Assembly: GCA_024707075.1 (NCBI GenBank) | Contig: JANQAK010000004.1 | Coordinates: forward strand, 124,001-188,000 | Direction of reading: 5' to 3' | Length of the DNA stretch: 64,000 nt | Source: Afipia sp. | Lineage (GTDB): Bacteria; Pseudomonadota; Alphaproteobacteria; Rhizobiales; Xanthobacteraceae | In this document: positions 1 through 8,006 of the stretch, piece after piece | Position numbering within the stretch: position 1 is the stretch's first letter | Layout of the letters: every line of letters starts with the position of its first letter | Notes under the pieces: generated by a model | What the model was told of the DNA's origin: nothing | Databases searched by the model: none | The model's input: only the letters and a program-made list of their open reading frames with translations | Made by a program: the position numbers and the translations under genes

Positions 1-2
1 TG

Positions 3-281
3 CGCGCCGATCAAAGCGGCTTCAACCAACTCCTGATCGCGAGCCAGACGGGTCTCGGCAATACCCTATTGGTCAACCAGAGTGGCAACTCCAACCAGAT
101 CAACGCCTCGCAGAACGGCAACAACCAGTCTGCGTGGCTGGCGCAGTCCAGCAGCAACAATCTGATCATCGCCAGCCAGGTCGGTAGCACCAATCAGCTC
201 TCGGTAAACCAGGTATCGAACAACAACGTCGCATTTGTTTCACAAAACGGCCGCGGCAACGTGGCTCACATCCGCCAGTAG
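3..281 (+). CDS. Curlin-repeat protein (CsgA/CsgB-like), 5' end outside window
   Basis: The reading frame is open from the window edge and ends at a TAG at 279-281, so only the C-terminal part of the protein is seen. It is built from curlin repeats of about 22 residues, with regularly spaced Ser, Gln, Gly and Asn (Q-x-G-x-x-N and variants), the pattern that forms the beta-solenoid of curli amyloid. Curlin subunits are secreted through the CsgG channel and polymerise at the cell surface. The neighbouring csgH, second curlin, csgF and csgG support the assignment. Whether it is the major (CsgA) or nucleator (CsgB) subunit cannot be decided from this fragment. Confidence 0.85.
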   Translation, partial: RADQSGFNQLLIASQTGLGNTLLVNQSGNSNQINASQNGNNQSAWLAQSSSNNLIIASQVGSTNQLSVNQVSNNNVAFVSQNGRGNVAHIRQ

Positions 282-397
282 TTCAGCGCGCCTTTCTTCA
301 TTAGCCAAACCGGATATTTGCTTAATAAATCGTTGCAGTCTGCTTGCCCCGACCGCCTTGGCCGGGGTAAAAGTTTTGCCATTGCGGGAGTGGAGCA

Positions 398-718
398 ATG
401 GCCGCCTTGGATCAATCGCCCCAAATTGTGTGCGTCGTCGTGCGCGAAAATGTTGGCGACAAAGTGCAGGTGCGCGGGCGCGTGGTGAGCCCCGAGGCCG
501 GCCAGGGCATCTACTCCCTGCATGTCGTGAGGTCGGGTCCGGCCGGATCATCCAACATCAAGATGGGCGGCCCGGTCACCTTCGACGCGAATACGGAGAC
601 TTATGTCGGTCTCGCCAATTTCAATGTGGATCCGAACGCCGACTACAAGACCGAATTCTCGGTTACGGTGAATTATCGGACCTACAATTGCTCGTTGCCA
701 AACGGAGAGTCGAAATGA
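398..718 (+). CDS. csgH: Curli assembly chaperone CsgH-like protein
   Basis: This 106-residue protein matches the CsgH type found in alphaproteobacterial curli operons: a small beta-sandwich with a Cys near the N-terminus (VCVVVRENVGD) and a second near the C-terminus (TYNCSLPNG), which could pair as a disulfide. In studied alphaproteobacteria CsgH binds curlin subunits and stops premature amyloid formation in the periplasm. No clear signal peptide is visible from the ATG at 398, so export or the true start is uncertain. Its stop overlaps the start of the next curlin gene by four bases (ATGA at 715-718), which implies translational coupling. Confidence 0.75.
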   Translation: MAALDQSPQIVCVVVRENVGDKVQVRGRVVSPEAGQGIYSLHVVRSGPAGSSNIKMGGPVTFDANTETYVGLANFNVDPNADYKTEFSVTVNYRTYNCSLPNGESK

Positions 719-1341
719 ATTTCAAAGCATCTGCCTCGCTCACAGCGATGGCTTTGGCGACGTCGCTCGCCGCCTCATCCGCAAGCGCCCAGACACTCTT
801 GGCGACGTCGCCCTATACGGACATTTCCCGCTATACGGACACCGGCGCCTATATCGTGAACGCGGCCGCGCCTGGCCTCGGCGGCAACAACGCGACGATC
901 AATCAGAGCGGTAACAGCAACGTGGCCTCGAGCGATGTGACGCTCGGCGCGTTCCGGAGCGGCAATGTCACGTCGCAGGCGCAGGCCGGCACTGCCAACA
1001 TCTCGACTGTGACGGCGAACGGCAATTCCAACACGCTGGTGACCAGTCAGAACGGCAACGGCAATACCTCGACGGTGACAGCAAACGGCAGTTCCAACGC
1101 GCTCCTGACCAACCAGTTGGGCGATAACAACACCTTCAATGTCACGGTCAACGGCAACGGCAATACCTATAGCGGCATCCAGTCCGGAAACGGGAATACC
1201 TATACGATCACGACTCCGAACGGGACCAGCAACAACAGCTACAGCTCCAATCAGACTGGCCAGAACTTGTCCTACAGCATCACGCAAACGGCCAGCAATC
1301 AGTCGGTCTCGGTCACCCAGACCGGGATCGGACGGAAATGA
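715..1341 (+). CDS. Curlin-repeat amyloid subunit (CsgA/CsgB-like)
   Basis: A 208-residue secreted protein. Residues 1-24 form a signal peptide ending in an Ala-Ser-Ala motif. After a linker, residues from about 60 to the end are Asn/Gly/Ser/Thr/Gln-rich imperfect repeats (N-G-N-S-N and N-Q-x-G-x-x-N), typical of curlin amyloid. The start is the ATG that overlaps the csgH stop. It should be exported by CsgG/CsgF and polymerise outside the cell together with the curlin encoded at the window edge. Several repeats carry Thr or Val where the classical Gln should be, so it may be the minor or nucleator subunit; that is inference. Confidence 0.85.
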   Translation: MNFKASASLTAMALATSLAASSASAQTLLATSPYTDISRYTDTGAYIVNAAAPGLGGNNATINQSGNSNVASSDVTLGAFRSGNVTSQAQAGTANISTVTANGNSNTLVTSQNGNGNTSTVTANGSSNALLTNQLGDNNTFNVTVNGNGNTYSGIQSGNGNTYTITTPNGTSNNSYSSNQTGQNLSYSITQTASNQSVSVTQTGIGRK

Positions 1342-1647
1342 TGCGGCTTCCCCGACGAGGCTCAACCGGGCTTGAGGTCGTTTAGCCGAGCGCTGGCTTC
1401 CTAAATTCAGCGTTAGGACTCTCCGCCGATTTCCGCGAGCTTGAGCGGAATGGACCGCAGGCAGGCGGATAGTCGCTGCCTTGGCGGGATGGCTGAAGCC
1501 GGCCGGGCGAATCGTAAATTTTTCGCTATTTTTTTGCAGGTTAGGCTGCCGTCAGTTGTCTTCTATCTAGTCGTTGGTGGGCGCGGGTTGCCGGGAAGTG
1601 CGGATCGCGCTGCGCTGACATGTGCGTTTTTGGGATAGGGGACGTCC
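1342..1647. other. Intergenic region before csgF, no gene recognised
   Basis: About 300 bases between the curlin gene and csgF. A short open frame at 1441-1638 has no coding character that I recognise. The stretch around 1515-1540 is T-rich and could hold promoter elements for csgF-csgG, but no convincing -35/-10 pair was identified. No hairpin with a U-run was found after the curlin gene. Confidence 0.4.
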
Positions 1648-2226
1648 GTGCCAGATCGTCGTGCTGACATCGCACGCAAATGCGATGGGCCTATCATTCA
1701 GGCGGCTGCGATAACGACCTATGGATTTTGTCCATGGCCGGTTTTCCCGCTTGGACTGCGGCCTGGAATGCTGGTTGCCGCCGCGATGCTGGTCGTTGCC
1801 GCGATGCTGGTTGTTGCGGCATGCGGGCGGGCGGGCGCAGGAACGTTGGTCTATCAGCCGGTCAATCCCTCATTCGGCGGCAATCCGAACAATGGTCCTA
1901 ATCTGCTGGGCCTGGCTAACGCACAAAACATTCCGCTCGCCAATCAGACCGCAGCACAAGCCGCAGCTGCGGCCGCGCGCGGCAGCAGCAGTGGAAGCTC
2001 GGCCCTGACGCCAGGGCAGATCTTTGCGGCGCAGTTGCAGAGCCAGTTGCTCAGCTCATTCGCGAACCAGATCACCCAGGCGATTTTCGGCGCCAACGCC
2101 CAGACATCCGGCAATTTCAGCTTTGGAAGTACGTCGATTACGTTCGCAAAAGTCGGCAACCAGATCAACATCGCGATCAATGACGGCACCTCGATTACGA
2201 ATATCGTGGTGCCGGCGGGGCCTTAG
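1648..2226 (+). CDS. csgF: Curli assembly protein CsgF
   Basis: The mature region begins with a stretch close to the CsgF signature (TLVYQPVNPSFGGNPNNG, about residues 66-83), followed by an Ala/Ser-rich linker and a C-terminal beta-rich part ending in NIVVPAGP. CsgF caps the CsgG pore on the outer face and helps couple subunit secretion to nucleation. The GTG at 1648 is preceded by a good Shine-Dalgarno (AGGGGA at about 1636-1642); an in-frame ATG at 1768 would give a more compact signal peptide and is the alternative start. The hydrophobic segment ends in V-A-A-C, which resembles a lipobox, although CsgF is not normally a lipoprotein. Confidence 0.85.
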   Translation: MPDRRADIARKCDGPIIQAAAITTYGFCPWPVFPLGLRPGMLVAAAMLVVAAMLVVAACGRAGAGTLVYQPVNPSFGGNPNNGPNLLGLANAQNIPLANQTAAQAAAAAARGSSSGSSALTPGQIFAAQLQSQLLSSFANQITQAIFGANAQTSGNFSFGSTSITFAKVGNQINIAINDGTSITNIVVPAGP

Positions 2227-2306
2227 TTGATGAGCGCGCCGGTTTAATTCCGTGACGAGTTGTTTGCCGTGGCTTGGACTTCTTGGGCTCTGGGGGGTTG
2301 CGTAAG

Positions 2307-3356
2307 GTGCGCTTGGGTTGGTTCTTAATTGTCGTCGTGGGCTTGCTGGGCCTGGCCGGATGTGCTCCTCCACCCGCGCGCGAGTTTCTCGAGGAAGCGC
2401 CAACCGTAACGCTGCCTTCCGTGACGGCGGCGGAGCTTGAGACATTGCCGCGGGCGAAGCGCAAGGTCGATATCGCTGTCTATCAGTTTGCCGACCTGAC
2501 CGGCAAAAATGAACCTAACGATAACCTAGCTGTTTTTTCACGTGCGGTGACGCAGGGCGGAACAGCTTTCGCCGTCGATGCACTGCGTCGCGCCGGCAAC
2601 GGAAGCTGGTTCACCGTGGTCGAACGAACCGGCCTCGCAAGTCTTCTCCAGGAGCGTCAGCTCGTCACCGCAACCCGCAAGGAAATCGATGGAGACAACG
2701 CACGGCCGCTGCCGCCGCTTCACTTTGCGGGGTTGATCATTGAGGGCGGTATCATCGCCTTCGATGGCAACGTGGTGACCGGGGGGCTGGGTGCCAATTA
2801 TCTCGGAATTGGTGGCGATGCAAAGTACCGCAAGGATACCGTGACTGTCGCCATGCGCGTGGTGTCGGTTCAGTCTGGACAGGTGCTGACCAGCGTCACA
2901 ACCACAAAAACAGTCTATTCCGTGTCGGTTCAGGGCAGTGCGTTTAAATACGTCGCCGTAAACAAGCTACTTCAGGCGGAAGCAGGCATCACGCGTACCG
3001 AACCCACGCAACTCGCGGTCCGTCAGGCGATTGATCTGGCAGTTTATGCCACTGTTGTGGAGGGGGCACGCCGAAAGATCTGGCGATTTGCTGATCCCGT
3101 TGCCGAACGATCCATTGTTCAGAAATATCTGGCACAAGAAAAATACGAACCATGGGCGCCGGAACACCAGCAAGCCATTCCGGCGTCTCCTGTTGCTGCC
3201 GTTTCGCAAGGTCCTGTGCTTCGGGTCCACGGGAATGCCGATAAGCCTGACCCGGCAAATCTTCAGCCCCAAGGCGGCTTGACCTCCGCAGCGCCAGTCA
3301 GAAGACAGGCAGCGGATAGCGCATCAGCGCCAGGGATCATCGGAACAGGTGGCTGA
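2307..3356 (+). CDS. csgG: Curli secretion channel lipoprotein CsgG
   Basis: A CsgG-family protein (349 residues from the GTG at 2307). It has a short signal peptide with the lipobox L-A-G-C, the conserved VDIAVYQFADLTG block, and the downstream segments typical of the family, including LIIEGGIIAFD and KDTVTVAMRVVSVQSGQVL. CsgG forms a nonameric outer-membrane pore that exports curlin. The frame is open to a TTG at 2274, but the GTG at 2307 sits behind a G-rich Shine-Dalgarno-like run and yields a canonical lipoprotein signal, so it is preferred. The C-terminal ~90 residues, Pro/Ala-rich, extend beyond the core of the enterobacterial protein. It is the last gene of the curli cluster. Confidence 0.9.
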   Translation: MRLGWFLIVVVGLLGLAGCAPPPAREFLEEAPTVTLPSVTAAELETLPRAKRKVDIAVYQFADLTGKNEPNDNLAVFSRAVTQGGTAFAVDALRRAGNGSWFTVVERTGLASLLQERQLVTATRKEIDGDNARPLPPLHFAGLIIEGGIIAFDGNVVTGGLGANYLGIGGDAKYRKDTVTVAMRVVSVQSGQVLTSVTTTKTVYSVSVQGSAFKYVAVNKLLQAEAGITRTEPTQLAVRQAIDLAVYATVVEGARRKIWRFADPVAERSIVQKYLAQEKYEPWAPEHQQAIPASPVAAVSQGPVLRVHGNADKPDPANLQPQGGLTSAAPVRRQAADSASAPGIIGTGG

Positions 3357-3636
3357 CGCCTTCTGGTTTTCCAAACGGTTGTGCCGGATATAGCTGCAGC
3401 CGTTTGCGGTTCTTTCGATCGGCGGCGAAGCGGAGGCCAACGAGTGGTCCCGTAGGTTTCTTAATTGACCTGCTGTTGCTGAGGACGTTGCTGGCCTCAA
3501 CAAGAAGTTTGCTCGGTACGTGGTTGGGATAGGTTTACTAAGAAATATGTCATATCGCTATGATGTGTGGCTGCAAGGACATGAATTCGGCATCGCCAGG
3601 ATGTCTCTTCCTGCAATCCAATCGAGGGATAAGATC

Positions 3637-4140
3637 ATGAGTTCCAAAGCTCGTTTTTGTGTATTTGTCGCGATTGGTGCCCTCCTGTTTCTCGAACCGG
3701 GAACAGCACAAGCTCAGTCGCGCTGGCCAAACACCCAAAACGTTAACGAATGCACCCAGCTCAATGATCCGGATCAAACGCGACGCTGCATCGAGGCGTA
3801 TCAGGGGGCGCAAACAGACCCAGTCGCTGCTCCCCGGACGCCGAGCACCCCCTTCTGTTGCCGATGCCGAGTCAGCCGGCAACCTCACGCAGAATTCCGC
3901 CTCCGCCAGGTCGCTGAGACAGAAACCGCGCGGTCGTTGTCCGAGTCAATTTGTAGCTGCGCCCGAGCGAGTTTCCTTAGCGATCTGCTCAGATCTGATC
4001 GCCGCGCGATCCGTGCGAACCAATACAAGTTGGGGCAGCCCATAACTACGCGGACGCTTGCTGCGGGAATCTGCTGCCGGGGCGGTCAATTTCATTGCCA
4101 AAACGGCTTGAGAATAAAGAGTGCCTCAAATTGTCGCTGA
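3637..4140 (+). CDS. Small secreted hypothetical protein, possibly frameshifted
   Basis: An ATG at 3637 with an AGGGA Shine-Dalgarno at about 3625 opens a frame whose first 30 residues are a clear signal peptide (ends ...GTAQAQ). The mature part starts with a short Cys-containing segment (NVNECTQLNDPDQTRRCIEAY). From about residue 60 the same frame turns Cys/Arg/Ser-rich and looks non-coding, while the +1 frame (to about 4045) carries a more protein-like stretch containing VAAPERVSLAICSDLIA, faintly like the E-x-x-I-C core of LprI/DUF1311 proteins. A frameshift near 3820 is therefore possible. Function unknown; the N-terminal part is the most secure. Confidence 0.4.
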   Translation: MSSKARFCVFVAIGALLFLEPGTAQAQSRWPNTQNVNECTQLNDPDQTRRCIEAYQGAQTDPVAAPRTPSTPFCCRCRVSRQPHAEFRLRQVAETETARSLSESICSCARASFLSDLLRSDRRAIRANQYKLGQPITTRTLAAGICCRGGQFHCQNGLRIKSASNCR

Positions 4141-4149
4141 GCTTTTTTA

Positions 4150-4400
4150 TGAGACGTCGCCGATCACATCCGGCATGACTTCCATGAGGCGATCACGCTG
4201 TGGCGAGGGAGAATTTTCGTTGCAATTCCGAGGCGCACCAGCTCGCCAGCAAGCAGCCGCTAACTTGTGACGATTTGCGCAACGAACACGTCATCCTCGG
4301 CCCCGATCTCGGCGCGCTCCTGCCGCACAAGCCCAACCGTGCGGGGGCCACTGCCAACGATCCATTATCACAATATCGAACATCACTCGGTGTCAATGGA
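4150..4400 (+). pseudogene. Fragment of a LysR-type regulator, decayed partial copy of the lysR at 6839-7825
   Basis: DNA and translated sequence here align with the middle of the intact lysR further along, about 7280-7530. The shared blocks include the ones translated as DDLRNEHVILG here and DDLRKEHVILG in the intact gene, the following pro-Asp-Leu-Gly region, and CCGATCACA upstream. Internal deletions and substitutions break the frame, and both ends of the gene are missing. It sits just before the P-type ATPase pseudogene, in a strip of degenerate DNA. It is either a partial duplication of the neighbour or a relic of a paralogous element; alignment identity would tell. Confidence 0.75.
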
Positions 4401-4599
4401 TGAGCAAACGACACTTCAGCAGGCGACAAACAGTCATGAGCGCGAGCAACTGTAGCAGTTTGAGATTCTGCCAATCGCTGAGGTGACAGCGCTTGTCTCA
4501 TTGGTGCGCATTGCCGCACTGCGGAAGCATATATTCGGTTTCTGCTCCTATCCTGGTCTACCGGCCCTATTCATGGTCTTGCCTTTCCGGCCCGCGCTT

Positions 4600-6240
4600 A
4601 GACAGCGCTGCAAACGGTGGCGGGCGGCGGAGTATGCACCGGCAAGACTGGCACCTTGACGGAAAACCGCATGACGATCGTCGCCCTTGGCGCTGCGGGC
4701 GAGGGATGGTGGACGGGAGACGGCGAGCCAGCCGGCGCTACGGCTGAATTCATCCGATACGGCATCCTTGCGAACGCGCGCGATCCATTCGACCCGACCG
4801 AGAAGGCATTTCGCGTGCATGGCAGTGACACGTTCGCGGCGAACACACCGTATCGTGGGCTATCACTTAAACGGGAGTACGGTCTGCGTCCTGGTCTACT
4901 CGCCGTGACTAATCTTTGGGAATGGGAGGACGACGGCAGCCAGGTTGCCGCGACGAAGGGCGCGCCTGAGGCCATTGCCGGTCTGTCCGGGCTCTCGCCC
5001 GATGATCACGCCCGGCTCGCCGATAAGGTCAACGAGATGGCGCGGCAGGGGATGCGGGTGTTCGGTGTTGCGATTGCCGAACTGCCGCGCGATATGGCGA
5101 TGCCGGAAACGCCGCGCGATCTATCTTTCTGCTTTATCGGCCTCGTTGGGCTGGCCGATCCGCTGCGTCCGACCGTGCCGGCTGCTGTCCGCGAATGCCG
5201 CTCAGCCAGCATGCGGGTCGTGATGATTACCGGCGACTACATGGAGACACGGCGTGGGCGATCGCGGAACAAGCTGGACTGAACGCGAGCGACGTCGTGT
5301 CCAGCGCCGATCTTGACCGCATGAACGACGCCGAACTGGCTGTATGAGCCCGCAGTGCGACGGTGTTCGCACGCACGATACCGGAACAAAAGTTGCGCAT
5401 AGTCCAAGCGCTCAAAGCCAACGGCGAAATTGTCGCGATGACGGGAGACGGGGGCAACGACGCGCCCTCGCTCAAGGCGGCGCATATCGGCTCGCGATGG
5501 GAGGCCGCGGAACCGACGTAGCCAAGGAGGCGGCAGCGTTCGTTCTGCTTGACGACGATTTGCCGCAATCGTTGCTGCCGTCCGCCTTGGCCGCCGCATC
5601 TACGACAATCTTCGCAAGGCGACGGCCTAAATCTTTGCGATCCACGTTCTGATCGCCGGCCTGCCTTGATCCCGCTTCTCTTTGGGTTGCCGCTTGTTTT
5701 CTGGCCGCTGCACATCGCCTTTCTCGAACTCGTCATCGATCCGATGTGTTCTATCGTATTCGATACGGAGGCAGAGGAGGCAGATGAACCGCCAGCCACG
5801 CGCGCCCGGGCAAACGCTCTTTGGGTCTCGGCATATCGCTTGGGAGCTAGTACAGGGTGCACTGATGCTGCTTTGGTCGCCAGTTTGTTCGCGCTTGCGC
5901 TGCGCCAGGGTTTGCAAGAGGCTGACGCGCGCGCGTTGACATTCACCACGCTCGTTGCGGCCAATCTCGGCTTCGTCCTCGTCAACCGTTCAAAGGGCGC
6001 CTCGCTGTGGGCGGTGTTCCGTCGGCGCAATCCGGCTTTGTGGTCGGCAACGGCGTCGACGGTCGCGATGCTTACCCTGGCAGTTGCCGCTCCATCGGCC
6101 CGCGAATTGTTTCATTTCGGGCCACTGCACCCTGACGACATCGCAGTCGCGCGCGGCTGCGGGGTCGCCATCCTCCTGCTGCTGGAAGGCCTCAAGCAGG
6201 GGCTCGGCGGGTTAAAGGGCAACCCCGCACGGACGCAGCA
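4600..6240 (+). pseudogene. Decayed cation-transporting P-type ATPase (E1-E2)
   Basis: Pieces of one P-type ATPase lie in successive frames. Near 4632-4665 is the phosphorylation motif, but the catalytic Asp codon has become GGC (C-T-G-K-T-G-T-L-T). The nucleotide-binding region runs to VVMITGDY at about 5240, followed by a frameshift. The hinge block ([18 protein letters not shown]) is in another frame near 5440-5500, with an in-frame stop at 5345. The C-terminal membrane domain (LPLVFWPLHIAFLELVIDP, about 5690-5750) is in a third frame and runs to about 6240. The N-terminal actuator and first membrane helices are absent. The gene is dead: it lacks the phospho-acceptor and has several lesions. 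Ion specificity cannot be assigned. Confidence 0.85.
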
Positions 6241-6339
6241 ATATCGGGTCGGGTCATGGCGCTTGGCTTCACATGCTTCTCGCGTAGGATTTGCTGCCGG
6301 TAATCTGACGGGCTGACAAGGCCTGATATCCAGTCGATC

Positions 6340-6540
6340 CGCGATAGCCCTCGCCGGAAATTTCACGACTCTCTGTCGAAGAGGCCCTTGGATGTAGCCG
6401 GAGATCGTGTCCGTCGCCATGATGAGCGTCATGTCGAGGGTATGGATGTATCTGCTCGTCACCGATTGGCCCACCGGCGTGGCGATCGTGACCGCGGCGA
6501 AGTCGAGGTCGTCTATATTTGGGCCGAATTAAACGAGATG
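6340..6540 (-). pseudogene. Possible C-terminal remnant of a tyrosine recombinase (integrase)
   Basis: The minus strand reads GQSVTSRYIHTLDMTLIM followed by a short amphipathic tail ending YIQG. This resembles the end of Rhizobiales phage-type integrases, in which the catalytic Tyr lies in a G-H-x-x-x-T-x-x-Y-x-H context. Nothing recognisable remains upstream, and the normal His before the Tyr motif is not seen. Given the neighbouring ICE-type trb genes it could be the decayed integrase of that element. The match is by recall only and short, so confidence is limited. Confidence 0.4.
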
Positions 6541-6838
6541 CGAACTTTCCCCGTGGCTTGATCTTGTTGAGATGAAATCTCCAGTCACGTCTTTGTGCAT
6601 GCCTGTCCATCCCGAGACTTTGCAGGTTGGAAGCCGCTCAGTTGTCTTTAATAAGATTGTCGTGTTCCGGGATGTTGTTCACTCGGTCGGCAAAGAAATG
6701 ATGGCTGTCGGTCGCAGGTGAGTGACCAGCGGAAAAACCGGCCCATTGTATTGGGCGAATAGAAAATCCCAAGGCATCGAAGCGGCCTTCCAACCGCAAT
6801 CCGAGGCCGCGGCAATCCTGTCGGGGGCGTGTGCCGCG
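6541..6838. other. Intergenic region upstream of lysR, no clear gene
   Basis: About 300 bases between the integrase-like remnant and lysR. The lysR frame is open back to a GTG at 6722, but that extension (WANRKSQGIEAAFQ...) does not look like a LysR N-terminus. The sequence around 6530-6680 is comparatively A/T-rich and probably carries the lysR promoter. No specific sites were recognised. Confidence 0.35.
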
Positions 6839-7825
6839 ATGATCAGGAGCACCGAGCTTGTGACCTTGATCCAAACGCTCGCCGCCGCTGAGCAGGGCAG
6901 CTTTTCAAAGGCTGGACAGCAATGCAGCGTTCCCGCATCAACCATCAGCCGGCGCGTCCGCGCGCTCGAGACCCAGATCGGCGTCAAGCTCTTCACCCGT
7001 CACCGGCACGGGCTACGGCGCACCGTCGCCGGCGAGGGATTCATCGCGGAAATCCGCCGCGTGCTCAATGACCTCAATCTAGTGCTGGTCAACACCTCCG
7101 CCTCCAGGCGCGGACACAGCGGCTCGCTCCGGATCGGACTTTCTGTGTCGCCGTGGCGCGGCCGGTTGCGCGCGGCGCTCGCGGCCTATCGGGACAGGTT
7201 TCCCGCAGTGCAGATCCAATACACCGACGGCGAGCGCAAGGATCTGATGAAACGCCTCGATGCCGGCGCGATCGACATCGCGATCGTTGCCGATCACACC
7301 CGCCACGGCTCTCACGAAGTCATGGCGTTGTGGCGCGAGAATATCCTCGTGGCCATGCCAAGATCGCATCCGCTTGCCGGCAAGCGGCCGCTGGCGTGGG
7401 ACGATCTGCGCAAGGAGCACGTCATCCTCGGCCGCGATCCGGGTCCCGATCTCGGCGAACTCCTGCTGCACAAGCTCAACCGCACGGGCCCGATGCCGAC
7501 GATCCATCATCACAACATCGGGCATGACTTCTCGCTCAGTCTCATCGGGCTCGGACATGACGTGACACTGGTTTATGAATCCGACGCCAGCACGGAGCAT
7601 TCCAGTATCGTCTACCGTCTGCTCACCGACGGACACACGCCAAGCCTCGTGCCGTTTTTTGCCTGCTGGATGCCCCACAACGACAATCCGGCGCTTCGGA
7701 CCTTCCTCGACACGCTGCGCGAGCCGATGACAGACCGCTCCGATCCCGTCACGATCGGGGCGATTGATCAGCTGCGAACGGGACGGTCTTCCGCACCTTT
7801 CGGAACGCGCGATCCGTCGCCATGA
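6839..7825 (+). CDS. LysR-family transcriptional regulator
   Basis: A 328-residue LysR-type regulator. Residues about 5-65 form the winged helix-turn-helix (STISRRVRALETQIGVKLFTRH), and residues about 95-300 the substrate-binding domain. The ATG at 6839 matches the usual N-terminal length; the frame extends to a GTG at 6722 without family support. The gene is convergent with the trb operon and its 3' end overlaps the 3' end of the DUF2274 gene. LysR genes are often found at this place next to Rhizobiales trb clusters, so it may act on the mobile element, but the effector and targets are unknown. Confidence 0.85.
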   Translation: MIRSTELVTLIQTLAAAEQGSFSKAGQQCSVPASTISRRVRALETQIGVKLFTRHRHGLRRTVAGEGFIAEIRRVLNDLNLVLVNTSASRRGHSGSLRIGLSVSPWRGRLRAALAAYRDRFPAVQIQYTDGERKDLMKRLDAGAIDIAIVADHTRHGSHEVMALWRENILVAMPRSHPLAGKRPLAWDDLRKEHVILGRDPGPDLGELLLHKLNRTGPMPTIHHHNIGHDFSLSLIGLGHDVTLVYESDASTEHSSIVYRLLTDGHTPSLVPFFACWMPHNDNPALRTFLDTLREPMTDRSDPVTIGAIDQLRTGRSSAPFGTRDPSP

Positions 7826-8006
7826 AGCGGGCCAGCATCGGCGCGATCAGTTTGATCGGATCGGCCGACTGCCCTGTGTCACGCGTCAGCACCTCGGCAT
7901 AGGCAAGAAGATCGCGATGCACGGAAGCGGGCAATTCGATGGTGAGCTTGATCGGCTTGTCGTCCGGTAGCGCTCCGAGCTTGAGCTTGCTCATTGTCAT
8001 CCTCAT
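7749..8006 (-). CDS. DUF2274 family protein of the trb operon
   Basis: An 85-residue protein with the DUF2274 pattern: a short N-terminal KLKLGALPDDKPIKLTIELP block, then V-H-R-D-L-x-x-Y-A and an amphipathic C-terminal helix. DUF2274 genes follow trbI in many proteobacterial conjugative elements; their role is unknown, and a ribbon-helix-helix-like fold has been suggested. The first ATG (8006) overlaps the trbI stop (TGATG), which suggests coupled translation; an internal ATG at 7994 is an alternative start. The 3' end runs 77 bases into the convergent lysR. Confidence 0.8.
   Translation of the reverse strand: MRMTMSKLKLGALPDDKPIKLTIELPASVHRDLLAYAEVLTRDTGQSADPIKLIAPMLARFMATDRAFRKVRKTVPFAADQSPRS

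Noticed and set aside
235..714. Extension of the second curlin gene back to 235
   Set aside because: The upstream part is Arg/Cys-rich, overlaps csgH in another frame, and the ATG at 715 starts a perfect signal peptide.
1..1320. Short regular repeats resembling a CRISPR or satellite array
   Set aside because: The periodicity is in codons for Asn, Gly, Gln and Ser and corresponds to curlin amyloid repeats; spacers and identical DNA repeats are absent.
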